Assembly: GCA_016841185.1 (NCBI GenBank)
Contig: JAENZQ010000004.1
Location: forward strand, 62,001-126,000
From: Anaerovorax odorimutans
GTDB lineage: Bacteria > Bacillota > Clostridia > Peptostreptococcales > JAAYPU01
Length of the DNA: 64,000 bases
Direction: 5' to 3'
Shown here: one piece after another, positions 15,533 through 22,981 of the stretch
Numbering within the stretch: position 1 is the first letter of the stretch
How the letters are laid out: each line of letters begins with the position of its first letter
Made by a program: the position numbers and the translations under genes
Notes under the pieces: model-generated
Told to the model about the DNA's origin: nothing
What the model saw: only the letters and a program-made list of their open reading frames with translations
The model's database searches: none

Positions 15533-16891
15533 ATGAATTTTTTACATAATTCTTCAAACGAAAACAGGAAAGGAGGAAAATTATTATTTAATGAATATCC
15601 ATGTTGTGACAGAGAACAAGAATATACAGATTATCTTAATGTTGTATATGCATTGGAAAATCAAGTAACCGGTATAAGTAGTTTCTTTGAATGCATTCCC
15701 ATAGGTATTATGATCATAAATGAAGACAAAATTATTGTAGATGTAAACAAGGTATTGGAAAATAAAACTAAAAAGGACAAGAAAGATTTTATTGGGAAAA
15801 AGACAGGGGAAGGTTTAGGCTGCTATAACAGTATCAGTAAAGGTTGTGAAAAAAGTAAGGTTTGTAATATCTGCCCTTTAAAAAATAGCATTGAGTCTGT
15901 ATTAATAAACGGAAAAACAATATCAGATGTAGAAATCAATTCTTATTTTGTTATAAGGAAAAACATTGTTAATCAATGGGTAAGAGTTAATATTTCTCGC
16001 CTCGAAGTGAATAAAAGAAAATATGCGGTGATAATGATTGAGGATATCTATAAAGAAAAAAGAAATATTCATCTTGAGAATAGAGTGATTGAAAACGAAA
16101 AAAAACTGATTGAAATGATAAAACATGACCGGAAACGTAATGAGTTTTTTGCCAATGTAACCCATGAATTTAAGACGCCGCTTAATATTATTCTAAGCAC
16201 GATCCAACTGTTGAATGATTTGAACTCCGGGAATGAAGTGCTCCTGAGATATAATAAGGTCATGAAGCAGAATTGCTACAGGCTATTAAAATTGATTAAT
16301 AATCTTATTGATATTGCAAAGATCGAGTCTGGATTCTTTGATTTAAATTTAAGAAATCAAAATATTGTGGCTATTATTGAAGAAACCACACTTTCTACTG
16401 TTGAATATGCTAAAGTGAAAGACATAACGATGATTTTTGATACGGATATCGAGGAAAGAATAATAGCGTGTGATCCGGAAAAGATTGAACGAATTATACT
16501 CAATCTTCTGTCAAACGCTATAAAGTATACAAAAGTAAATGGAACCATTAAAGTAAACATATATGAAAAAAGAAACTGTATCTTTATATCTGTAAAAGAT
16601 TCAGGTATTGGCATACCACCTGAAATGTCCGATGAAATTTTCAAAATATTTCGGCAGGTGGATACTTCATTTAAGAGAAACAATGAAGGAAGCGGTATTG
16701 GCCTGTTTATCGTAAAAACTATTGTGGATTTACATGGAGGAGAGCTTAAAATCAATAGTAAAGAAGGAGAAGGAAGTGAATTTATTATTGAGCTTCCCAT
16801 AAAGATTCTTCCGGATGATGATAAAGAAGAAGGATATACATATGAGCATAATCAGGAAAGATCGACCATTGAATTCTCCAATATCAAATAG
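15533..16891 (+). CDS. Soluble PAS-domain sensor histidine kinase with cysteine cluster
   Basis: 452 residues with no membrane segment. A PAS domain (about 48-175) carries an inserted cysteine motif C97-x7-C105-x5-C111-x2-C114 ('GLGCYN', 'GCEKSK', 'CNICPLKNS'). The kinase core has the H box 'VTHEFKTPLN' (H211), N box 'LNLLSNAIKYT', and G boxes 'DSGIGIPPEM' and 'GSGIGLFIV'. AAGGGGG lies 8 nt before the ATG. The cysteine pattern is common in PAS sensors thought to sense redox state or bind a metal or Fe-S centre. No response regulator is adjacent, so its partner is elsewhere; in spore formers orphan kinases often feed Spo0F/Spo0A. Confidence 0.88.
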   Translation: MNFLHNSSNENRKGGKLLFNEYPCCDREQEYTDYLNVVYALENQVTGISSFFECIPIGIMIINEDKIIVDVNKVLENKTKKDKKDFIGKKTGEGLGCYNSISKGCEKSKVCNICPLKNSIESVLINGKTISDVEINSYFVIRKNIVNQWVRVNISRLEVNKRKYAVIMIEDIYKEKRNIHLENRVIENEKKLIEMIKHDRKRNEFFANVTHEFKTPLNIILSTIQLLNDLNSGNEVLLRYNKVMKQNCYRLLKLINNLIDIAKIESGFFDLNLRNQNIVAIIEETTLSTVEYAKVKDITMIFDTDIEERIIACDPEKIERIILNLLSNAIKYTKVNGTIKVNIYEKRNCIFISVKDSGIGIPPEMSDEIFKIFRQVDTSFKRNNEGSGIGLFIVKTIVDLHGGELKINSKEGEGSEFIIELPIKILPDDDKEEGYTYEHNQERSTIEFSNIK

Positions 16892-16961
16892 TAATTTTAA
16901 ATATTATGACTTGATTTATTGATCATATAATATATAATAATATTTACAATACAATAATAAT

Positions 16962-17040
16962 GGGAGCTGATGTTTTCGGCTGAGAGGGGATAAGTGAATC
17001 CCGACCGAGGAACCTGATCTGGATAATGCCAGCGTAGGAA
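16962..17040 (+). promoter_or_regulatory. TPP (THI-box) riboswitch aptamer
   Basis: All hallmarks of the thiamine pyrophosphate aptamer are present: a GGGAGCTGAT opening, CTGAGAGGGG, the CCCGACCGAGGAACCTGATCT turn and GGATAATGCCAGCGTAGGAA. It precedes the terminator at 17054 and the thiamine transport genes. TPP binding should favour termination and lower their expression. Confidence 0.97.
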
Positions 17041-17053
17041 AAGCTTGTTAAGA

Positions 17054-17087
17054 AACTGTTGCCTATTCTGTGCAGCAGTTTTTTTAA
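17054..17087 (+). terminator. Riboswitch-controlled terminator
   Basis: AACTGTTGC (17054-17062) pairs with GCAGCAGTT (17072-17080, one G-T pair) and is followed by seven T. It lies 14 nt after the TPP aptamer and 72 nt before the first gene. Confidence 0.88.
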
Positions 17088-17158
17088 TGTATGAATACAT
17101 ACCAATTTCCTTGTGAAGTTACTGGTATATGTAAATATTAGAGTAAAGGAGTGAAGAA

Positions 17159-17443
17159 ATGGTTAATGTCAGCTTACAGGTATTGCCGGCAGTACCTGAA
17201 ACCCAAATATATCCTGTTATCGATAAAGTGATCGATTTCATTCAGAAAAGTGGTGTTCGATATGAGGTCGGCCCAATGGAAACGACTATGGAAGGTGAAC
17301 TGGATAAGTTGTTAGAAATCGTAAAAGCAGCACAGGAAATATGTGTAAAAGAGGGCGCGAAACGAGTTATATCTATTGTAAAAATAGATTATAAACCGGA
17401 AGGTGTGACAATAGATGAGAAAGTGGCAAAATACCGAAAATAA
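17159..17443 (+). CDS. Thiamine-binding protein (MTH1187/YqgV family)
   Basis: 94 residues, a single ferredoxin-like domain of the MTH1187/YkoF type: 'VNVSLQVLPAVP', 'VIDKVIDFIQKSGVRYEVGPMETTMEGE' and 'VCVKEGAKRVISIVKID'-like strands. These small soluble proteins bind thiamine or its HMP moiety. AAAGGAG precedes the start. It lies directly behind the TPP riboswitch and overlaps the permease gene by 29 bp, so it is part of the thiamine uptake operon. A role in handling the imported pyrimidine or thiamine is inferred. Confidence 0.87.
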   Translation: MVNVSLQVLPAVPETQIYPVIDKVIDFIQKSGVRYEVGPMETTMEGELDKLLEIVKAAQEICVKEGAKRVISIVKIDYKPEGVTIDEKVAKYRK

Positions 17444-18185
17444 AATAGGGTCGCTAATTTTTATGATTACCGTCATTCTCATATGGGAACTGGTGATTCG
17501 TATCCATTCATTACCTAAATACATATTACCGGCGCCATCCGCGATCATAATATCATTGGTAGATTCATGGCAGATTCTGTGGGAACATACCCGGACAACG
17601 CTGCTTGAAGCGCTCAGTGGTTTTGTTGCTGCTATTATTATCGGTGTTTTTATATCCGCTGTCATGAACAGGTATAAAATTGTGAAAAATATTTTTTATC
17701 CGATCTTGGTGATTTCGCAGACTGTACCTATTATTGCCATAGCACCTCTTTTAATGATTTGGATGGGGTTTGGCATACATCCGAAGATTGTAATTGTTAT
17801 TCTCGTATGTTTTTTCCCTGTTGCGGTCAATGTTACAGAAGGTTTGGCGGTAGTGGACAGAGACCTTATTAATCTGCTGAAAGTTATGAAAGCCAGTTCT
17901 TGGCAGATATTTTTTAAAGTCCAATTACCTGCTGTTATGCCTGCATTTTTTTCAGGTGTTAAGATTGCAGCAACTTACAGTATTATGGGTGCGGTTATAT
18001 CTGAATGGATCGGTGCTAAAAGCGGTTTGGGAATCTACATGACACGAGCCATGAGCTCATTTCGTACGGAAGCTTTATTTGCAGATATCCTGATTATTGT
18101 TGTATTGAGTATAGGGCTTTTTAAACTGATTGAATGGCTGGAAAAGAAGATAATACCTTGGACAATGTTAAATAATAAGGAGTGA
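17415..18185 (+). CDS. thiX: HMP/thiamine-precursor ABC permease (ThiX-type)
   Basis: 256 residues with six membrane helices. The BPD-permease coupling loop is visible: 'EGLAVVDRDLINLLKVMKAS' and 'QLPAVMPAFFSGVKIAATYS', as in SsuC/ThiX permeases. Its ATG lies 29 bp inside the thiamine-binding protein gene. The next gene encodes a lipoprotein receptor whose ribosome site overlaps this stop codon. It forms the channel for formylaminopyrimidine or hydroxymethylpyrimidine uptake, based on the receptor family and the TPP riboswitch. Confidence 0.88.
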   Translation: MRKWQNTENKIGSLIFMITVILIWELVIRIHSLPKYILPAPSAIIISLVDSWQILWEHTRTTLLEALSGFVAAIIIGVFISAVMNRYKIVKNIFYPILVISQTVPIIAIAPLLMIWMGFGIHPKIVIVILVCFFPVAVNVTEGLAVVDRDLINLLKVMKASSWQIFFKVQLPAVMPAFFSGVKIAATYSIMGAVISEWIGAKSGLGIYMTRAMSSFRTEALFADILIIVVLSIGLFKLIEWLEKKIIPWTMLNNKE

Positions 18186-18190
18186 TTCTG

Positions 18191-19165
18191 ATGTTAAAAA
18201 AAATGGGTACTTGTTTAATGTTTTTTTTATTGATGGCATTATTCTTATCAGGGTGCACAGCATCCGATGAAAAAATCACCGTATCTCTTGATTGGGCACC
18301 GAATACCAATCATACAGGTCTTTATGCGGCAGTCGATCAAGGATACTATAAAGAGGAAGGATTGGACGTTGAAATAATACAGCCGCCGGAAGGAACAGCG
18401 GAGTCCTTAGTTGCAGCCGGCCAGGCTCAGTTTGGCGTCGGATATCAGGAAAGCGTTACTTTTGCCAGATTAGAGGATATGCCGGTGGTGTCTATTGCAT
18501 CCGTGATACAGCATAATACCTCCGGTTTTGCATCCCTTAAGAAAAAAGGAATTGAGACACCTGCTGATTTTGAAGGTAAAAGATATGGCGGATGGGGTTC
18601 TCCTGTTGAAAAAGCTACGTTAAAAGCTTTAATGGAGAAATATGATGCGGATGTGGAGCGTGTAGAGATCATTACAAGCGGTGATATGGACTTTTTTGCT
18701 GCCAGTGAGAAAGATATTGATTTTGCATGGATTTTTGAAGGATGGACCGGTATAGAAGCACGCATCAGAGGAATCGAGTTAAATTACATTGATCTCGGAC
18801 AGGAAAATGAAGCACTTGATTATTATACACCGGTGATCATTACAAATGAAAAAATTATCAATAATAATCCGGATTTAGTCAGAGCTTTTATGAAAGCAAC
18901 AGCAAAAGGGTATGAATACTCAATGGAGAATCCTGAAGCTGCAGCAGAAATACTGTTGAAAAATGCTCCTGAATTAGACAGAACACTGGTTTTTGAAAGT
19001 CAGAAATATTTGAGCGGTCAATATCAGGCGGAAGCGGAACAATGGGGCCTCCAAAAAGAAGAAGTATGGCAGAATTATACAGATTGGCTTTTTAAAAATG
19101 GTTTGATCAGCAAAAAAATAGATGTAAAAGCTGCTTTCACCAATGAGTTTTTGCCGGAAAGATAG
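18191..19165 (+). CDS. thiY: HMP-precursor-binding lipoprotein (ThiY / NMT1-THI5-like)
   Basis: 324 residues from ATG 18191, 8 nt after AAGGAG; GTG 18182 overlaps that site. The lipoprotein signal ends 'LFLSGC' (Cys22). The mature part is an NMT1/THI5-like periplasmic-binding fold: 'VSLDWAPNTNHTGLYAAVDQGYYKEEGLDVEII' and 'GQAQFGVGYQES' are diagnostic, with 'GKRYGGWGSPVE' around the ligand site. It is held on the outer membrane face and delivers a pyrimidine thiamine precursor to ThiX/ThiZ. Confidence 0.9.
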   Translation: MLKKMGTCLMFFLLMALFLSGCTASDEKITVSLDWAPNTNHTGLYAAVDQGYYKEEGLDVEIIQPPEGTAESLVAAGQAQFGVGYQESVTFARLEDMPVVSIASVIQHNTSGFASLKKKGIETPADFEGKRYGGWGSPVEKATLKALMEKYDADVERVEIITSGDMDFFAASEKDIDFAWIFEGWTGIEARIRGIELNYIDLGQENEALDYYTPVIITNEKIINNNPDLVRAFMKATAKGYEYSMENPEAAAEILLKNAPELDRTLVFESQKYLSGQYQAEAEQWGLQKEEVWQNYTDWLFKNGLISKKIDVKAAFTNEFLPER

Positions 19166-19192
19166 GGACGATCACAGTAAGATAAGGGGATA

Positions 19193-19951
19193 ATGACGAT
19201 GATACCCAAAATTCAATTGATTGATGTACAAAAAGAATTTGTGTCTCAGAATGATGTACTGAAGGTACTGGAAAGCATCAGTTTACATGTTCATCCCGGT
19301 GAATTTGTATCCATTCTTGGGCCCAGCGGATGTGGAAAGAGTACGATTTTTCATATTTTAACCGGGATTGATCAACAATCCCGGGGGCAGATAAAAATTG
19401 ACAATATCCCATTGGAAAAATGGCAGGGCAAAATGTGTTATATGCAGCAAAAAGACCTTCTGATGCCTTGGAGAACGCTTTTGAATAATGTTATATTGCC
19501 CTTGGAGATCCAAGGTGTCAGAAAAACGGATGCAGTAAAAAAAGTTAGGGAACTGCTGCCGGTTTTTGGTTTGGAAGGTTTCGAATCCGTATACCCAAAC
19601 CAGTTATCGGGCGGCATGAGACAGAGAGCAGCACTTCTTCGGACAGTTTTGACAGATAGCGAAATCATGCTTTTAGATGAGCCCTTCGGAGCTTTGGACG
19701 CCATCAACAGATCCCAAATGCAGCAGTGGTTTTTGGAAATATGGGAAAAATTCAGGCATTCTGTCCTTTTTGTTACCCATGATATTGAAGAGGCGATTTT
19801 TATGTCAGACCGGGTTTATGTCCTCAGCCAAAGGCCTGCAAGGGTAGCGAAGGAAGTCCGTATTGATGTTCAAAGACCTCGAAAGAAGGAATTTTTGGTT
19901 TTGTCGGAATTTTTGGAATACAAAAAAGAACTGGTAAATGCTTTAAAATAA
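19193..19951 (+). CDS. thiZ: Thiamine-precursor ABC ATPase (ThiZ-type)
   Basis: 252 residues. Walker A 'GPSGCGKSTIFHIL', Q-loop 'MQQKDLLMPWRTLLNNV', signature 'LSGGMRQRAALLRTVL', Walker B 'IMLLDEPFGALDAI' and the switch histidine in 'FVTHDIEEAIF' are all present. The protein resembles SsuB/TauB-type importer ATPases. It is third in the ThiX-ThiY-ThiZ set downstream of the TPP riboswitch and drives uptake. AAGGGG precedes ATG 19193. Confidence 0.9.
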   Translation: MTMIPKIQLIDVQKEFVSQNDVLKVLESISLHVHPGEFVSILGPSGCGKSTIFHILTGIDQQSRGQIKIDNIPLEKWQGKMCYMQQKDLLMPWRTLLNNVILPLEIQGVRKTDAVKKVRELLPVFGLEGFESVYPNQLSGGMRQRAALLRTVLTDSEIMLLDEPFGALDAINRSQMQQWFLEIWEKFRHSVLFVTHDIEEAIFMSDRVYVLSQRPARVAKEVRIDVQRPRKKEFLVLSEFLEYKKELVNALK

Positions 19952-19982
19952 TATGAAAATATTTAATTTGAGGGGTGAGTGT

Positions 19983-20750
19983 ATGAGGTATATGGATGTA
20001 CATTGTCACTTGGACCAATATAAAGATAATGAACTGATTAGGATACTGAATACTGAAAACAACGACATGCGGATTACAGGTGCGGCAATAAACGCCAATT
20101 CGGCAAAAAAATTACTACAGATTATATCTGCATATCCCCGGATTCTGGTTTGCTTGGGCATTCATCCTGAATATCCCGAGTATTATGATGAATTTGAAGA
20201 AGTAAAAAAAATGATCATCAATAATAAAGAAAAAATAAAGGGAATTGGTGAAATCGGATTACCGTATTACTATTTACGTCAACTTAATAAAAATAGTGCC
20301 GACATAGTAAAAGCGGCAGGGAAAGAGCTTCTTATAAAATTTTTGGATTTAGCAGAAGACACAGGCCTGCCCGTTGTTTTGCACGCTATTGAAGAAACGG
20401 CTGAGTGCGCTTTAGAGGAACTAAAGAAAAGAGATATTTCAAAGGTGCTCTTCCATTGGTTTGAAGGAGAATTAAATCTGATGGAAGAAATCATAAAGAA
20501 AGAGTACTATATTTCAGTTACTCCGGATATTATCCATAATAGGAAGTACGCTGATTTTGTATCCTGTATTCCTTTAAACAATCTGGTAGTGGAAAGTGAC
20601 GGGCCATGGAAATATGAAAATGTAACAGGTGTACCTCGGATGGTTATCGATGTGGTCGGTTATTTGAGTTGTCAAAGAAAGATACCGGAATCCGAATTAT
20701 CGGAGATAATATATGAAAATTCATGTAAATTATATAACATCGTATATTGA
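19983..20750 (+). CDS. TatD-family metal-dependent hydrolase
   Basis: 255 residues from ATG 19983, with GAGGGGTGAG upstream; an earlier in-frame ATG at 19953 lacks a site. TatD metal ligands are all seen: 'DVHCHLD' (H7, H9), 'GEIGLPYY' (Glu), 'VVLHAIEE' (His), 'LFHWFEG' (His) and 'VESDGPW' (Asp). TatD proteins are TIM-barrel hydrolases, most known ones being DNases. This one is divergent and lies 31 nt after thiZ in a TPP-riboswitch operon, so a role in hydrolysing a thiamine precursor after import is possible (inference). Confidence 0.85.
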   Translation: MRYMDVHCHLDQYKDNELIRILNTENNDMRITGAAINANSAKKLLQIISAYPRILVCLGIHPEYPEYYDEFEEVKKMIINNKEKIKGIGEIGLPYYYLRQLNKNSADIVKAAGKELLIKFLDLAEDTGLPVVLHAIEETAECALEELKKRDISKVLFHWFEGELNLMEEIIKKEYYISVTPDIIHNRKYADFVSCIPLNNLVVESDGPWKYENVTGVPRMVIDVVGYLSCQRKIPESELSEIIYENSCKLYNIVY

Positions 20751-20754
20751 CGAT
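20739..20754. repeat. Short palindromic repeat, copy 1
   Basis: ATCGTATATTGACGAT, an imperfect palindrome overlapping the 3-prime end of the TatD-like gene. A near-identical copy lies at 20799-20814. Confidence 0.6.
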
Positions 20755-20764
20755 GTTTGCAGAT

Positions 20765-20788
20765 AAAGCAGGAATTTTACTGCTTTTT
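20765..20788 (+). terminator. Terminator of the thiamine operon
   Basis: AAAGCAG (20765-20771) pairs with CTGCTTT (20780-20786) over an 8-nt loop and runs into TTTTT. It follows the TatD-like gene stop by 15 nt. Confidence 0.7.
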
Positions 20789-20798
20789 ACATTATAAT

Positions 20799-20814
20799 AT
20801 CGTATATTAACGAT
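20799..20814. repeat. Short palindromic repeat, copy 2
   Basis: ATCGTATATTAACGAT, one base different from copy 1, 60 bp away. Paired palindromes of this size often are repressor operators; the cognate protein is unknown. Confidence 0.55.
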
Positions 20815-20826
20815 AAATGAAAAAAG

Positions 20827-20864
20827 TACCCGTAGGTTGTAGATGAAAATGTGCCTGCGGGTAT
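20827..20864 (-). terminator. Terminator facing the MerR-type promoter
   Basis: TACCCGTAGG (20827-20836) pairs with CCTGCGGGTA (20854-20863). On the minus strand the stem is followed by CTTTTTT, so it stops leftward transcription coming from the promoter at 20893-20923; on the plus strand it is followed by TTTT. Confidence 0.75.
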
Positions 20865-20892
20865 TTTAAAAAAGGTTTAAGTTTATAGTGCA

Positions 20893-20923
20893 AGTATAAA
20901 CTTTATTGTAACAATAAAGTCAA
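20893..20923 (-). promoter_or_regulatory. MerR-type promoter with 19-bp spacer and dyad operator
   Basis: On the minus strand TTGACT (20923-20918) and TATACT (20898-20893) are separated by exactly 19 bp, and a perfect 10-bp inverted repeat around one base (20900-20920) fills the spacer. This is the arrangement MerR activators untwist. It lies just past the stop codon of the MerR gene and points away from it, with no gene downstream. Confidence 0.85.
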
Positions 20924-20930
20924 TGCTTTT

Positions 20931-21764
20931 TTAGTATTTTTTCACCGGTATTTGGATTTTTATCAATAAATGTCTGTCATTATGATAAAAAATGGGCAGT
21001 TCTATGACAACTTCACAAATATAATCACCAATGATCTGATAGGGATTATGCTTAATAAAATCAAGCAGTTTATCTGCATATTTTTTTTCTTCTTCAAAAT
21101 TATCACAGTAAATACACAGGAAATCACTTTCCGGAATGTATTCAATTCCATTGGGCGGGTTGAAGTTTTCGGGTACAAAAAGAAAAATCTCACTGGAAGC
21201 GAACTCATTTGATTCCAATGCAGGTTTTCTTATAATAGAGCCGACATTACAAAAATAAGCCATGGGTAAATGCTGCAGAGTTACTTGTTTCTTCAGTTCC
21301 CGCAGCATATATTCATAATCGTCCAGATTACATTCATATACATCTTTTTGAATATCGTAACAGAATATTTTTCTTTTTGTGATATTTTCAAATTTAATCT
21401 GACCGTATTCAGGTTTCTTAAAATACCGATTATAGTTTATGACACATGTATCCAAAGCATTTTTCATGTTTTCCAGCTTTTCTATTCTCTGCTCAGTCTG
21501 AAGTTTCTGTTCAAGCAGCATTTGTTCAACAGTGGTAACATCTTTTGTTTCAAATTGCTGCTTAATCTGCTTCAAAGACATGCCTAAAGCTTTCATATAC
21601 TGGATCATATCCAGTTTGGCACTCTGCTTGATGTTATAGTAACGGTACCGGCTTTGGTCATCAATGTAAGCAGGCTTCAAAAGACCAATCCTGTCATAAT
21701 GCCTCAAGGTTTGTTCCGTTACTTGATTCAGCAAAGCCATTTTGCCGATTGATATCTTATCCAT
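20931..21764 (-). CDS. MerR-family multidrug-type regulator with GyrI-like effector domain
   Basis: 277 residues from ATG 21764 (GGAG 8 nt upstream); an earlier in-frame start adds ten unlikely residues. The MerR winged helix spans residues 1-70: 'ISIGKMALLNQVTEQTLRHYDRIGLLKP' and 'YRYYNIKQSAKLDMIQYMKALGMSLKQI'. A coiled-coil dimer helix follows (about 75-115), then a C-terminal GyrI/BmrR-like domain (about 125-277) that binds cationic drugs. It should activate an efflux gene from a 19-bp-spacer promoter, and precisely such a promoter lies just past its 3-prime end. Confidence 0.88.
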   Translation of the reverse strand: MDKISIGKMALLNQVTEQTLRHYDRIGLLKPAYIDDQSRYRYYNIKQSAKLDMIQYMKALGMSLKQIKQQFETKDVTTVEQMLLEQKLQTEQRIEKLENMKNALDTCVINYNRYFKKPEYGQIKFENITKRKIFCYDIQKDVYECNLDDYEYMLRELKKQVTLQHLPMAYFCNVGSIIRKPALESNEFASSEIFLFVPENFNPPNGIEYIPESDFLCIYCDNFEEEKKYADKLLDFIKHNPYQIIGDYICEVVIELPIFYHNDRHLLIKIQIPVKKY

Positions 21765-21944
21765 TTGATTCACTCCACAGTTTTGACGTATCAAAATTTT
21801 ATCATAGATTCATTCATTAAGGGCACTGTTGGTTCCCGGGTGTAGCTGCTGCAACAAATAATTCCAAGGATAATTGTTATAATAAGGTAAGAAGAAGCAT
21901 TAGTATAAGACGATTCGTGGGCAAAAGGAAAAGGAGGTAGAAAA

Positions 21945-22286
21945 ATGCCACAAAAACTAATTAAAAATATGGATTTTGCAAAAATATTGGAAATGGAATC
22001 ACTGGTAGAATATCAGCAAGGTCAGGTGGTCAGCAGGACACTTGCTCAGGGAAAATCCCTGAGCCTGACTCTGTTTGCCTTTGATAAAGGTGAAGAGATA
22101 AGTGCACATGCCTCCGGCGGAGATGCACTTGTTTATATTTTAGATGGCAAGGCGGAAATCACCATTGGAGAGGAAATCTTTCATCTGAAAAAAGGAGAAA
22201 CGATTGTTATGCCCGCAGGGATACAACACGCTTTGACGGCAGAAGAAAAATTTAAAATGCTTTTAATCGTTGTGTTCAGTCTATAG
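21945..22286 (+). CDS. Small single-domain cupin
   Basis: 113 residues, one cupin_2 beta-barrel. Motif 1 is seen as 'GEEISAHASGGDALVYILDGKAEI' (H at the start, E replaced by D/L) and motif 2 as 'HLKKGETIVMPAGIQHAL' (final His kept). Such proteins bind a metal and a small ligand or act as isomerases or dioxygenases; the substrate is unknown. AAAGGAGGTAG precedes the ATG. It stands alone, with a 17-bp hairpin just downstream. Confidence 0.88.
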   Translation: MPQKLIKNMDFAKILEMESLVEYQQGQVVSRTLAQGKSLSLTLFAFDKGEEISAHASGGDALVYILDGKAEITIGEEIFHLKKGETIVMPAGIQHALTAEEKFKMLLIVVFSL

Positions 22287-22290
22287 TCAT

Positions 22291-22335
22291 GATTTAAGAG
22301 TTAAGATCTAAGATATCTTAACTCTTAAATCTTTC
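22291..22335 (+). terminator. Long hairpin after the cupin gene
   Basis: A 17-bp perfect stem (22291-22307 with 22315-22331) followed by TTTC. It is probably the cupin terminator although the T tract is short. Confidence 0.5.
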
Positions 22336-22610
22336 ACCTATCACCTGATTATGTTCAGTTTATAGAGTATAGAGTATGGAGCATAGATTAAGTTAGAGAT
22401 TAGAGGTTAGGTAATGTCAGAAATTATTTCCTTCGGTAATAATTTCTACCTTAACTCTTATCTCTTATTTTTTATCTCTTATCTTCCGAAGGGTTTGAGA
22501 ACAAACCCCACCATAATTGTCAATTATCAATTCTCAATTATCAATTTCTGATCTTCTGCCCTCTATCCTTCTACCCTTTCTGTTATCTGTTATCTTTAAA
22601 AATTATTATC
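22336..22610. repeat. Low-complexity stretch with hairpins
   Basis: Phrase-like AT/purine repeats (TTAACTCTTATCTCTTAT and similar) with two hairpins, AGAAATTATT/AATAATTTCT (22419-22447) and GGGTTTG/CAAACCC (22491-22508). The block 22489-22516, read on the minus strand, is closely similar to 53751-53778. No gene is seen. Confidence 0.5.
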
Positions 22611-22659
22611 GTGTTGTAATAAAAATTCAGGCGTGGTATACTTTAGATAATTGAACAAC

Positions 22660-22828
22660 ATATCATGTTTAAGGGAAAAGGGTGAAAGGCCTTTGCTGTA
22701 GTCGCAGCTGTAACCGGTGACGAGGATCATTGATACCACTGTCCGGTATTCAACTATGTTATAGTTGAATACCGATGGGAAGGTTTGATTCAAGGATGAC
22801 CCGGAAGCCAGAAGACCTGTCATGATAT
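22660..22828 (+). promoter_or_regulatory. Cobalamin (B12) riboswitch
   Basis: P1 closes ATATCATG (22660-22667) with CATGATAT (22821-22828). Inside are the family blocks: GGGTGAAAGGC..., GCTGTAACCGGTGACGAGG, CCACTG, ATGGGAAGG and the B12 box GGAAGCCAGAAGACCTGTC. One peripheral arm is a long hairpin (CGGTATTCAACTAT / ATAGTTGAATACCG). Adenosylcobalamin should repress the genes downstream through the terminator at 22936. Confidence 0.96.
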
Positions 22829-22935
22829 TCTTCAAATCATTTCCGACATAGAGAGATTGAAGAGATAGCAAAGAATGACATGCTCCGGTTTGGCTGGCGT
22901 ATGTTTGAATCTTTAGTGTATCAATGGAAATCAAC

Positions 22936-22964
22936 CCTCTCTATAAAGAAATAGAGAGGTTTTT
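22936..22964 (+). terminator. Terminator in the B12 riboswitch expression platform
   Basis: CCTCTCTAT (22936-22944) and ATAGAGAGG (22951-22959) enclose 6 nt and are followed by TTTTT. The stem shares sequence (ACATAGAGAG at 22847) that could form an alternative pairing. Confidence 0.88.
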
Positions 22965-22981
22965 ATTTTAAGGTGATTGCA

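Noticed and set aside
22596-22934. Minus-strand 112-codon open frame
   Set aside because: It lies across the cobalamin riboswitch and is explained by its base-paired structure.
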